This document shows positions 1 to 8,994 of a stretch of 64,000 nucleotides of DNA, piece by piece; the first letter of the stretch is position 1, and each line of letters begins with the position of its first letter. The notes under the pieces were generated by a model. That model had not been told where the DNA came from, searched no databases, and saw nothing but the letters and a program-made list of their open reading frames with translations. The stretch comes from Neostapfia colusana (lineage: Eukaryota > Streptophyta > Magnoliopsida > Poales > Poaceae), in NCBI GenBank assembly GCA_030760725.1, contig JASWHV010000010.1, positions 30,447,760-30,511,759 on the forward strand, written 5' to 3'. The position numbers and the translations under genes were made by a program.

Positions 1-572
1 CCAAGCGGCTAATGGCCTTCTTCAGAGTTCCAAGCAGAGCACTCATGGCCTCAAGCCTTGACTGCCTCGAATCAAGGTCCGCCTTAGCCTCCTGGGCCCG
101 CTGCTGCCAGCTGAGAAGACGTTCCTTCTCGCCGACCAGCGCCCCCCGCTCCTGCTCAAAGGCGGATTGGAGCTGTCGGGCGCTGGTCTGGACACGCCCC
201 AGGGCGTCCCACACGGTCACCGGGGCAGGGGGGACAGGAGTCACGCCACTGGACTCCCCTGTCGAGTCAAAGACCGGCGGAGGCGCCGGCGCCTCAGCAA
301 CAAGGGTGGGGCGCTGTCCTAGGGAGGCCAGGGGGCCAGCAGGCGCACCTACAGCGGCCCCCCCAGTCTCAGGACCGGACTTCTGGACAGATGAAGGAGG
401 GCGGATAGGAGCAGATGCGGCCACCACGAAGGGTGAACTCGCCGGCGCAGAGGGAGCCCCCGTCGATTTGGGGACCATGGGGGCCACCATGGTCCCCAGG
501 TGCTGTGGCACGGAGCCTCCTTTGGTTAAAGGTGGCCGGGTAAGAGGCCCGCCCCTAGCAGCGTGTCGGTCC
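1..572 (-). pseudogene. Antisense aORF of element J, exon 2 (partial, coiled-coil part)
   Basis: This is the start of the second exon of the extra gene carried antisense in family-1 elements; the window edge cuts off the rest. It aligns on the minus strand with 40168-41432 (exon 2 of the same gene in element G), including the linker rich in Pro, Ala and Gly and the beginning of a long coiled coil (Glu/Ala/Arg-rich, reading WDALGRVQTSAR-like on the minus strand). No enzymatic motif is visible. The function of the aORF product is unknown; only its recurrent presence in Tat-lineage elements is established. The exon would be joined to 651-2110 by splicing, but the acceptor is damaged here. Confidence 0.6.
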
Positions 573-650
573 ATGCATGAATAGAAAACCCTCAGGCTAA
601 GAGAGGAGACAAGGGCTCTGCTCCTACAAGCCAGAAAGAGCAACACTTAC
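573..650 (-). other. Intron of the J aORF, acceptor mutated
   Basis: The minus strand reads CCCA then GTAAGT at 650-645, a good plant donor that coincides with the end of the exon 1 frame. By alignment with G (41433-41511) the acceptor should lie at 573-574. There G and H read TGCAG|GGACCGACC, but J reads TGCAT|GGACCGAC, so the invariant AG is lost. The intron would be about 78 nt. Confidence 0.6.
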
Positions 651-2110
651 TGGGCGGCATGAGCGCTCCAACGGGCTTGCATCACTGGCCTCTGGGCTGT
701 AGCTGAACCGCCAGGACCAGCGGCTGGAACGGTCGCGGAGCGTGACGCCTGGGTCCCCGGCACACTCGCCGGCGTGGCCCCACCAGCATCCGTCCTGGAA
801 ACCCCTCCGCTTGAGGAAGGGTGATGAGGTACTTGGGCTGACTCAGACGGCCGCTGTCTCGGGAGAGACCCGCCGGGGGGGCGGGGGGGGGGGGGGGGGG
901 ACACCCGGGGCCTCTTCGGGTCGCCACCCGATGGGCCAGCACCCCCGGGAGATGGGAGCAAGGTAGCTCCGGCACCATGACTCGGCGCAGGCGGTGCCCT
1001 CGGAGGAGACCGGGCGCGTTTCTTCTCTGGATGCCCAGGGGCCGGCTCCTTTCCCTTCCCTTTGTCGGCGGCTTGAGTTCCGTCGGCACTGGGGGAGGGT
1101 TTGACAGCAGCAGACGCCTCGTGCCCTGACCCGGAGTGCTCGGTTCCTTGGATGGTGATACCATGGAAGGCATCCCCGACCTGCCGGACGGCGATCCTGA
1201 TGTCGTCAAGGTTCGGCATCTTCCGCAGGAGCTCTGACCTCCTCTGTGGCTCCAAGAAGTGGGGGGTGGCACAGGGCGGAAGGTCGGGGTCGCCACTAGG
1301 GATGTAGTCACCGCTCACCTTGCCCACCATCTCGTTCAGCTCCTCGTCGGAATGGTCAGAGCCGGGGCCCCTCTCCAGCCTGGTACAGTCCTGCTCGCCG
1401 GTGTAGTACCACGCTGGGTGACTACGCTGCTGCAAGGGTGCAATACGGCGCGACATAAAGTCCATCAGCACCATCAGAGACGTCAGCCCCTCGTTGGCCA
1501 GTAACCGGATCCGCTCCAAGACCGGGGAGTACTCCTGCTCCAGCTCAGGGATCTCCTCCCAGAAGCGACGATCGGTGGTTGGTCTGGCGGTTGGGAGTTG
1601 TAGGCGATCTTGCTCGTCATTCTGCACTACCACCCAGCTCTCCCTCCAGTTTTCCCACCTTGATGCGCTGAAGGGCAGAAGGTATCCAGAGACCTTGGCG
1701 TCCTTGCAGCGATGCTGAAAGTAGTATGCCCCCATCTGAGTCTTCGAGCCGCGCCCAGTCATCCGCAACACAAAGAAGTAGCGGAAGAGCGTCACGGAAG
1801 CATGCACCCCCACGAACATCTCGCAGAAGTGGACAAAAACATGAGCAATTGCGAAAGAGTTGGGGGAAAGATGGTGGAGCTGGAGGCCATATTTCTCCAG
1901 CAGGGTGACAAAGAAGGAAGAAATCGGCGGAACAAACCCCGCCAGAGGATAAGCCGTGAAGAAAACCATCCCCCCCTTATCCAGGATCAGGGGGAGAGAT
2001 CCTCGGCGAAGCCGGTGTTTCTGGTCTTCTGAGCGCCAGCCCAGCAGCCTGCGCACTGGCCCAAGCTCGGAAGAACGAACGAGGCGCGTCGGGAGCAAGT
2101 TGGAAGCCAT
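651..2110 (-). pseudogene. Antisense aORF of element J, exon 1 (Transposase_28-type domain)
   Basis: Long minus-strand frame with the Pfam 'putative gypsy type transposon' signature: a hydrophobic stretch of type PPISSFFVTLLEKYGLQLHH followed by LSPNSFAIAHVFVHFCEMF within the first about 130 residues. A Glu-rich region follows, then a long low-complexity C-terminal part rich in Pro, Ser and basic residues. I chose the start at MASNLLPTRLV (2108-2110) because it is shared with element G; an in-frame Met five codons upstream is possible. The frame is open through exon 1 (about 487 residues) and ends in TAA only if the intron is retained. The family name is historical: no transposase catalytic residues are seen. 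An 18-G run at 883-900 encodes a Pro tract and is a likely slippage or error site. Confidence 0.75.
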
Positions 2111-2467
2111 GGCGAAAGAAGGCACAAGGGCAGGAAATCCGGGGCGAAAGAGTTCAAGGGAAGTACGAGTGCTAGGAAAGGCGAAGGGAAGCCGCGATGC
2201 GGGTGAGATCCCCTTTTAAAACTTTCCAGGGATGATTCGAGGTGACTCGGAAACCTTCAAGAACATTGCACCGGTGACCGCGTTGGCTCCGGAACCGGGC
2301 GCCGATGACAGGTGGACCCAAGCCGCCCAACTGAAGCGGTGGGTCGAGGAGTCAGTCGCCCCAGAAGACAAACTGGCAAGGCGCTTCGGCGGTTCCGGGA
2401 GAAAGCACCGTAGCTTGCAGAAGTGGCAGCCTTGGGAACCGCCGCAGTAAAAGCAACCATCAAGTGG
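2111..2467 (+). other. 3' non-coding part of element J
   Basis: This stretch aligns with 42952-43310 of element G, the upstream region of the antisense gene between its start codon and the 3' LTR. It should contain the aORF promoter, but I recognise no clear core-promoter motif. At about 2468 the match to G stops abruptly after CAAGTGGG and the sequence changes to a minus-strand family-1 remnant, so J has lost its polypurine tract and 3' LTR. Confidence 0.6.
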
Positions 2468-2734
2468 GCCTTGCGCTGGGGAAGCAGTGTGCACGTGCTT
2501 TGGGTTCATGACCAGGCAAAGAGGTTGTACTCCCCTGTACCTCCGGAGGGCAGGATGCGCATGCTTTGGGCTCATGGCCTGCTAAGCTGGATACGTACCC
2601 TGGACCCCCCATGCACAACGCAGGCCTTTCCTGGAGGTGACCAACTGGCACTGCAGCACCTGACTGGGGGAGGCCTGAGAGACTCACTTGGCCATCAGCA
2701 GGTGCCTCAAGCGCGGCCGCCCTCGGTAGGATAG
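2468..2734 (-). mobile_element. Element I remnant, segment 1 (3' non-coding region)
   Basis: Decayed minus-strand family-1 sequence. It resembles 15960-16200 of element D, sharing GTGCGCATGCTTT-like, GACCGGGCAAAG-like and GACCAACTGG blocks. This places it between the integrase end and the 3' LTR of an element whose 3' LTR is missing. It is interrupted by element A; GATAG at 2730-2734 is the left copy of A's target duplication. It continues at 8814. Confidence 0.6.
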
Positions 2735-3856
2735 TGTCGGTACCCTCGATATGGGGTACCCCCGCGCACAGTGGAAAATGCCTAAGGAACTCGCCCTTCT
2801 CCACAGAGAGAGCTCCGAAGGCGCCACGCGTCCGGCGGGGCCGGACCTCCCTCTCCTCAGAGGAGAGCTCCGGGCCCGCCACGTGGCATACAGAAGCTGG
2901 ACCTCCCCCTCCGCGGGAGAGAGGTCCGAAGGCGCCACGTGTCCAGCGGGGCCGGACCTCCGTCTCCTCAGAGGAGAGCTCCGGGCCCGCCACGTGGCCA
3001 ACAGAAGCCGAGCCTCTCCCTCCGCGGGGAGAGGTCCGGAGGCTCCACGTGCCCCGCTAGACTGACCCTTCTCCCCTCTGAGAAGGGCTCTGGGCCCACC
3101 ACGTGGCAGCAGAACGACGCCGCCTGCCCCGAGCGATAGGCAGCTGGCGTAAAGACGCCCCATACCTCGCCCGTACAAGGTATTCAAGGCCCGCGTCTTC
3201 CCAAGACGCGGAGACGCGGAGCACGCTTCTGTCAGGTGCCGTTGCGCCCAGTCGCATCACAGACTGGCGCACGGTGTCAGGGCCTGCCAGCCAATAAACA
3301 CAGCGACAAGACATCCCATGCCGCCCCCTCCGTCATCAACCACTACGACTAGCATGCGGCATGGGCAGGGCTGCAAGACAGAGACTCAGAAGCCTTCGCC
3401 AGAGACAACTACCGGCATAACTGCAGATAAGGTAGATGATAGACAATCTCCCCGGGACCACCTGTCGGGTCCCGGGCCCCCTTGTAAGCCACCCGAGTCT
3501 TGGACTATAAAAGACTCGGGTAGGCGACGATAGCGAGGGAGGGACCCTAGCCATCCGCACCCCTGGGTTGGCACTTTGCAACTCATACGCTAGCCATACA
3601 CTCTAAAGCTGTAACTCACCCCCGAGCTCAGGCCTCAGGTCCTGAGCAGCAAGCAATACAGCGAGCTCCATAGCTCGCCGTGGACGTAGGGTTTTACGCT
3701 CCGGCGGCCTGAACCACGTAAAACTCGCCGTGTCAAGCTCTTACTAACTCGTCCATCTGCGCAAGCTCTCAACTAGAGACTAGCCCCACCGAAAAAAGAA
3801 CCTCTGCGGGCTGCCCAGTGCAGGCCCGGGGGAAGTGTCGACTGAACACTTCGACA
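2735..3856 (+). repeat. 5' LTR of element A
   Basis: 1122 bp, TGTCGG...TTCGACA. The U3 part holds about 2.5 tandem units of roughly 111 bp (from 2843), each with a CTCTCCTC/GAGGAGAG inverted repeat and ACGTG cores. CCACGTGGC-type or CACGTG-type sites occur near 2880, 2937, 2992, 3043 and 3098. A TATA box lies at 3505-3513. The first bases form a GGTACC...GGTACC palindrome, and the last form TGTCGA...TCGACA. The LTR is followed by TT and the primer-binding site. Confidence 0.93.
3505..3513 (+). promoter_or_regulatory. TATA box of element A 5' LTR
   Basis: CTATAAAAG, a consensus plant TATA box about 350 bp before the LTR end. It lies in the loop and right arm of a perfect 11-bp inverted repeat (ACCCGAGTCTT at 3491-3501, AAGACTCGGGT at 3511-3521). 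Transcription should start about 30 bp downstream, near 3540. Confidence 0.75.
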
Positions 3857-3858
3857 TT

Positions 3859-3876
3859 TGGAGCACCAGGTAGGGG
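3859..3876 (+). other. Primer-binding site of element A (mutated)
   Basis: TGGAGCACCAGGTAGGGG, two substitutions from TGGCGCGCCAGGTAGGGG found in C, D, F and G. The consensus matches the complement of a plant tRNA-Arg 3' end as I recall it (ending CTGGCGCG plus CCA). The position, two bases after the LTR, is typical. Confidence 0.8.
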
Positions 3877-3913
3877 GCTTTTCTCCTTGCTCGACGAGTT
3901 TCTGCCGACGAAG

Positions 3914-5500
3914 ATGACCAAGCTTCCTTCAGTGGCAAACTCTCCCCCCCTTCGCCCGCGGCAAACCGTGACCAGGGGAGAGTACATGATGACACACTCA
4001 GGACGGAGTGTGTCAGGGCAAGCTGGGAGCCAGCAACCGGCTCTGGCAGCGCCGACCCCGGCAATGCAGGCTCCATCCAGCGTCAGGCCTTCAGTAGCGC
4101 CGGGCGTACCCGGTGGGGGTGCGCTAGCTGCAGCAAGGGCGCTACTGCACAATCCGCCTGCTGGGGACGCGCCTCAGGCAGCGACCCAGCAGTGGATTCG
4201 CGAGGTAGACCATCTTGTCGTCGCCACCGCAAACCATTGACTTTGGCGGGGACGGCGCTCCGACCAACCGGCCGTGCCGCTGACGCGCACGCCAATGGTT
4301 GGCGAGCAGACGGCGGACTCCAGCTCCACCAGGCTTCCGTCAATGGACCTGGGGGCAGAGCCGGAGCGATGCCACTTGGGCCAAGATGCCCGAGTGTTCT
4401 TTGAGCGACGTTGAGAAAGGCGTCGCAACTAATAGGCTGGCGACAGTATGACGTCGGCCTCGACCCAGCCTGAAGGGCAGATCTTCGCCACGCGAGCTCT
4501 GCCTCAGGCATACGCCGCGCAGCATATGCCACAACCATATGCCCCGCAAACGGCGTCCCCGGTCTATGGAGCAGCCTTGCCCATACCAAGGCACACTGTG
4601 CCATCGGCGAACCAAGCGTTGGCGGCACCAATACCTGCACTGGGAGCCAGCAACCGGCTCTGGCAGCGCCGACCCCGGCAATGCAGGCTCTGACCAGCGT
4701 CAGGTCTTCAGTAGCGCTGGGGGTACCCGGCGGGGGTGCGCTAGCCGCAGCAAGAGCGCTGCTACTCAATCCGCCTGCTGGGGACGCGCCTCAGGCAGCG
4801 ACCCAGCAGCGGATTCGCGAGGTAGACCGTTTCGTCGTTGCTTCCGCAAACCCTCAACCTCAGCGGGGACAACGCTCCGGCCAACCGGCCGTGTCGCTGA
4901 TGCGCACGCCAATGGTTGGTGAGCACACGGCAGATTCCAGCTACACCAGGCTCCGGTTTTGGCCGCACCTGCCCGAAAAGTTCGACAGCAGCGTCAACCC
5001 GGCGGAGTTCCTTCAGATCTACTCCACCGCCGTACTTGCCGCAGGAGGGGATGAGGCCGTCATGGCCAACTACTTCCCGGTCGCCTCGACCGGCCCGATC
5101 CGGTCTTAGCTCATGAACCTCCCTCGGGGTTCCATAACTTCCTGGGGAGAGCTCTGCCGGCAGTTCATCGCCAACTTGGCAGCTCCTACAACCGTCCCGG
5201 CACGGAGCTTGACCTCCAAGCCATCAAGTAACAACCTGGGGAGTCGCTGTGCTCCTTCATCCAGCGGTTCTCCCAGGTACGCAACACCATCCCACATATT
5301 CAAAGTGCTTCTATGGTGATGGCACTTCGACAGTGTCCGAGACAAGAAGATGCTTGAGAAGCTTGCGACCAAAGAGGTCTGCGATGCCTCTGAGCACTTC
5401 AGCCTGGCGGACAAGTGCGCCAGAGCAGCAGGTGGGCGGAGCTGGCACTCACTGCCAGCTTCCGAAGCCAGAAGACAGCCCGAAGACGGCGGAGTTTAAG
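3914..5500 (+). pseudogene. gag: gag remnant of element A, N-terminal part duplicated
   Basis: Decayed gag starting with ATG at 3914 (MTKLPSVANSPP, shared with F, D, G). A block that includes the GSQQPALAAPTPAMQ segment (near 4026) recurs 616 bp later (4642), so the N-terminal linker is present twice. The conserved capsid core follows: FWPHLPEKFDSSVNPAEFLQ near 4960, then MANYFPVASTGP. The core is interrupted by TAG at 5107-5109, where the related copies have Trp, and by a frameshift near 5175. The capsid tail (ML EKLATKEV, CARAAGGR) runs to about 5500, where it is joined directly to pol sequence. Protease is missing. Confidence 0.85.
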
Positions 5501-6790
5501 CTGAGCTCCCGACCACGTCAGACAGCCAAGAGACAAGCACTGGCTGACTTCGTGGCTGAGTGGACGCCAACAAAGGCTGACCCAGGGGGCCGCGAAGACG
5601 GTGAACCAAAGTACCGAGCTCCGGTATTCACCGGGCCTCACTGGACGCTCTTCTTCAACGGCTCCTCGCGAAAGCAGGGGGCCGGTGCCGGCGTACTGCT
5701 TCTCATGCCATCGGGGGAGCAGTCTGGGTACATGGTGCGTTTCAATTCCAAGGCAACCAACAACTTGGCAAAGTATGAAGCACTCATCTTTGGCCTAAAA
5801 GACAGTCCTGTCTTTGGGCGCTCGCCAGTTGTTGGCACAGGGCGACTCCCAGCTAGTTATCAAGCAAGTTAAGGGTGAATGCCCTTGCAATGACCCACAG
5901 CTAGCTGCTTATCTGCTTCAGGTGCGGATGTTGGAGAAAGAATTCCTCGCCTTGGACCTGCGCCATGAACCGCGCGCTGGCACGGCCGCAGCTGACAACT
6001 TCTCAATGAAGACCTCCATCGGAGCCCCCGTGCACGAAGGAGTCTTCGAGAGGACGTTGCTGCGGTCCACAGCCCGGCCCGCCGAGCCGGGCGAAGGGGG
6101 CTGAACCAGTGCCACGAAGCTAGGCAGTCCCAGTGGCCCTGGATGCCGCCAAAGGATTGTAAGAGTCACTGGGGACTCCGTGCAACCCAGCGCTCAAGAT
6201 CCAGAAGCTCAAGTAGTCCCGATGCATGGACCACGGAGGTCCGGGACTCCTTGAAGGACATCCTTCCTGATGAGCGTGCATCCGGTGAACGGGTGGTGCG
6301 GATGGCTAAGTGCTACGCGCTGGTATCTTTACTGGCGTGGCGCCTCGACATCCTATTGCGGTGCATAACCCAGAAGGAAGGCTGCGACTAGCTCGCAGTA
6401 GTCCAAGGAGGCGAGTGCTGGGAACGCTCATCGTCCCGCGCGTTGGTCAGATAAGCCACCCGGCATGGCTCCTACTGACCGAGAGCCACCTGGACGCCGT
6501 CAAACCGGTTAGGGATGCAATGCGTGCCAAGTCCACACCAAGCAGACCCACACAACTGGTGCATACGCGCACTCAGAGCCGTCGGGGGATACCGGCTCCT
6601 CCATGTCGAGGGCCAGCCGTACTTCCCAGGGCCGGGTCACGGGAACTACCCTTCCACATGGTATGCAGGGCCGAAGCCATGCTCCCCCCTGATATAGCCA
6701 TGGGGGTCCCCCCGTGTCTGGCGTACGACGAAGCCACGCATGACCCGCTCTGCATGAAGACAGGCGCTCCAACGCCACCCCAGTAAGTTC
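5501..6790 (+). pseudogene. pol: aRNH and integrase remnant of element A
   Basis: The first part matches the second, archaeal-like RNase H of Tat elements: ALADFVAEWTP, then HWTLFFNGSSRKQGAGAGVL, then NNLAKYEALIFGL and AQGDSQLVIKQVKGE, and DLRHEPRAG. The first catalytic Asp of the LFLDGSS motif reads Asn here. A frameshift after IFGL splits the domain at about 5800; element D has the identical frameshift. Downstream are the pieces before the integrase zinc finger (ILLRCITQ equivalent near 6350), then a remnant of the distal integrase (GE.PFHMV, LPPDIAMG near 6640-6700). Most of the catalytic core is gone. Confidence 0.8.
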
Positions 6791-7272
6791 ACCATGCTTA
6801 CTTAGGTGTTTATTTAAATTACGCATTAATTTATATGAACACCTCCCCACGCTCTAGACAGTGTGCGTCCATTGTACACTCGGTTCCTCTTTCCTGCTCT
6901 CATGCATAGTCGATATTTGCCGTCCTGCCGAAGGCGGTAGTGCTTGGGGTACCTGCCAGAGGCCCGGTGGCCTTTTGGATCTCCCTCTATAAGGGTACTG
7001 CACCGCCAGTTGGTCTCCTCCGAGAAAAGACCTACGCTAGAACGGGGGGTCAGGAGCCTTGCTTTGCCCGGTCTTGCACCAAAAGCATGCGCACTCTGCC
7101 TCCCGGCGCTACGGTCTGAGTACCAGGGGGCCGGGCGGTTACACCCGGACTGGGGCTGGGGCCAGACCTCCGGGACCATGTGCACTGGATTACCCAAACC
7201 CCGTATTCCGGCCTGGGACAGTAAGCCAAATGAGACTAAGGGATAGGAAAGGGGGAACCACTGAGCAGTTCC
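6791..7272 (+). other. 3' non-coding region of element A
   Basis: No coding potential recognised. It contains a short AT-rich hairpin at 6816-6832 (AAATTA, five bases, TAATTT), also found in D, I and, in altered form, G. A GC-rich stretch follows that matches 15811-16250 of D in inverse orientation. Confidence 0.7.
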
Positions 7273-7560
7273 GGACCTCCGCCCCACAGCTGGGCCGAGA
7301 TCCGAGGCCAGCCCTCGCCCTCCATTCAGATGCGAGCGCTGATGCCGGACCTCACGCCCTTCGCTGGCCTGAGCTCCGATGACTTCCGGACTCCGCCTCC
7401 ACAGCCAGGCCGAGCTCCGAGGCCAGCCCTCGCCCTCCTTTCAGAGGCGAGCGCTGATGCCGAACCTCACGCCCTTCGCTGGCCTGAGCTCCGATGACTT
7501 CCGTACCTCCGCCCCCACAGCCGGGCCGAGCTCCGATGCCAGGCTTCACCCTCTCCGAAG
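7273..7560 (+). repeat. 115-bp tandem repeats in element A
   Basis: About 2.4 units of about 115 bp, each with GAGCTCCGATGACTTCC, CCACAGCC.GGCCGAG, GCCAGCCCTCGCCCTCC and GAGCGCTGATGCCGGACCTC. Element D carries the same repeat with about 4.3 units (15310-15810), so the copy number is variable. Confidence 0.85.
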
Positions 7561-7671
7561 AGGCTGGACACCGAAGCCGTCAAGACCCTGCCAGCATAGG
7601 GAGTACTCAAGACAAGAAAGTGCGCGGATCAGAAAAGACGAAGGTCCCACCTCGGGCTCGCTATCTCCCCC

Positions 7672-7691
7672 GAGATGGGCCCGGGGGCCAC
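7672..7691 (+). other. Polypurine tract region of element A
   Basis: Sequence CGAGATGGGCCCGGGGGCCAC immediately before the 3' LTR is conserved next to the 3' LTR in C, D, F, G and H. It is purine-biased but not pure. The position and conservation, not the composition, support the call. Confidence 0.6.
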
Positions 7692-8813
7692 TGTCGGTAC
7701 CCTCGATTTGGGGTACCCCCGCGCACAGGGGAAAATGCCTAAGGAACTCGCCCTTCTCCGCAGGGACAGCTCCGAAGGCGCCACGCGTCCGGCGGGGCCG
7801 GAGCTCCCTCTCCTCAGAGGAGAGCTCCGGGCCTGCCACATGGCATACAGAAGCCGGACCTCCCCCTCCGCGGGAGAGAGGTCCGAAGGCGCCGCGTGTC
7901 CAGCGGGGCTGGACCTCCCTCTCCTCAGAGGAGAGCTCTGGGCCCGCCACGTGGCCAACAGAAGCCGAGCCTCTCCCTCCGCGGGGAGAGGTCCGGAGGC
8001 TCCACGTGCCCCGCGGGACTGACCCTTCTCTCCTCTGAGAAGGGCTCCGGGCCCGCCACGTGGCAGCAGAACGACGCCGCCTGCCCCGAGCGATAGGCAG
8101 AGGGCGTAAAGACGCCCCATACCTCGCCCATACAAGGTATTCAAGGCCCGCGTCTTCCCATGACACGGAGACGTGGAGCACGCTTCTGTCAGGTGCCGTT
8201 GCGCCCTGTCGCATCACAGACTGGCGCGCGGTGTCAGGGCCTGCCAGCCAATAAACACAGCGACAAGACATCCCATGCCGCCCCCTCCGTCATCAACCAC
8301 TACGACTAGCATGCGGCATGGGCAGGGCTGCAAGACAGAGACTCAGAAGCCTTCGCCAGAGACAACTACCGGCATAATTGCAGATACTGTAGATGATAGA
8401 CAATCTCCCCGGGACCACCTGTCGGGTCCCGGGCCGCCTTGTAAGCCACCCGAGTCTTGGACTATAAAAGAATTGGGTAGGCGACGATAGCGAGGGGGGG
8501 ACCCTAGCCATCCGCACCCCTGGGTTGGCACTTTGCAACTCATACGCTAGCCATACACTCTCAAGCTGTAACTCACCCCCGAGCTCAGGCCTCCGGTCCT
8601 GAGCAGCAAGCAATACAGCGAGCTCCATAGCTCGCCGTGGACGTAGGGTTTTACGCTCCGGCGGCCTGAACCTCGTAAAACTCGCCGTGTCAAGCTCTTA
8701 CTAACTCGTCCATCTGCGCAAGCTCTCCGCTAGAGACTAGCCCCACCGAAAAAAGAACCTCCGTGGGCTGCCCAGTGCAGGCCCGGGGGAAGTGTCGACT
8801 GAACACTTGGACA
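7692..8813 (+). repeat. 3' LTR of element A
   Basis: 1122 bp, the same length as the 5' LTR and closely similar by eye. The right arm of the TATA inverted repeat is mutated here (AAGAATTGGGT at 8468-8478), and the LTR end reads CACTTGGACA. GATAG follows directly, completing the target duplication. Confidence 0.93.
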
Positions 8814-8994
8814 GATAGCGAATGCTAACTATGGATGAGCGCGGGAGAGGGGGAGCTAGATGTACGATGAACATACATAGATATTGCGATCATAAAAATT
8901 AATGCATAATTTAAATGAGCGCATGAGAGAGAGCTAAGTAGAACAGGTTTCTGTGTTCATACCCATAGGTAGAATTCTGGCTGTACATGGAGGC
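8814..8994 (-). mobile_element. Element I remnant, segment 2
   Basis: Continuation of I after insertion A. It aligns with 16145-16270 of D and 27040-27200 of F (minus strand), including the AAATTA/TAATTT hairpin at 8896-8912. It is non-coding. GAGGC at 8990-8994 is the left target duplication of B. Confidence 0.65.

Larger units (their letters stand above)
2735..8813 (+). mobile_element. Element A: non-autonomous family-1 (Tat-lineage) LTR retrotransposon
   Basis: Complete insertion of 6079 bp bounded by two direct 1122-bp LTRs and a perfect 5-bp target duplication GATAG (2730-2734 and 8814-8818). The order is 5' LTR, primer-binding site, decayed gag with an internal duplication, aRNH, integrase remnant, 3' non-coding region with 115-bp tandem repeats, polypurine tract, 3' LTR. 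Protease, RT and the first RNase H are absent. Element D has the same internal architecture in inverted orientation, so this is a defective subfamily that spread using enzymes supplied in trans. It sits inside element I. Confidence 0.93.

Noticed and set aside
651..2110. Calling the Transposase_28 gene a DNA transposase
   Set aside because: Despite the family name there are no catalytic motifs or terminal inverted repeats. The gene sits antisense within LTR elements between pol and the 3' LTR.
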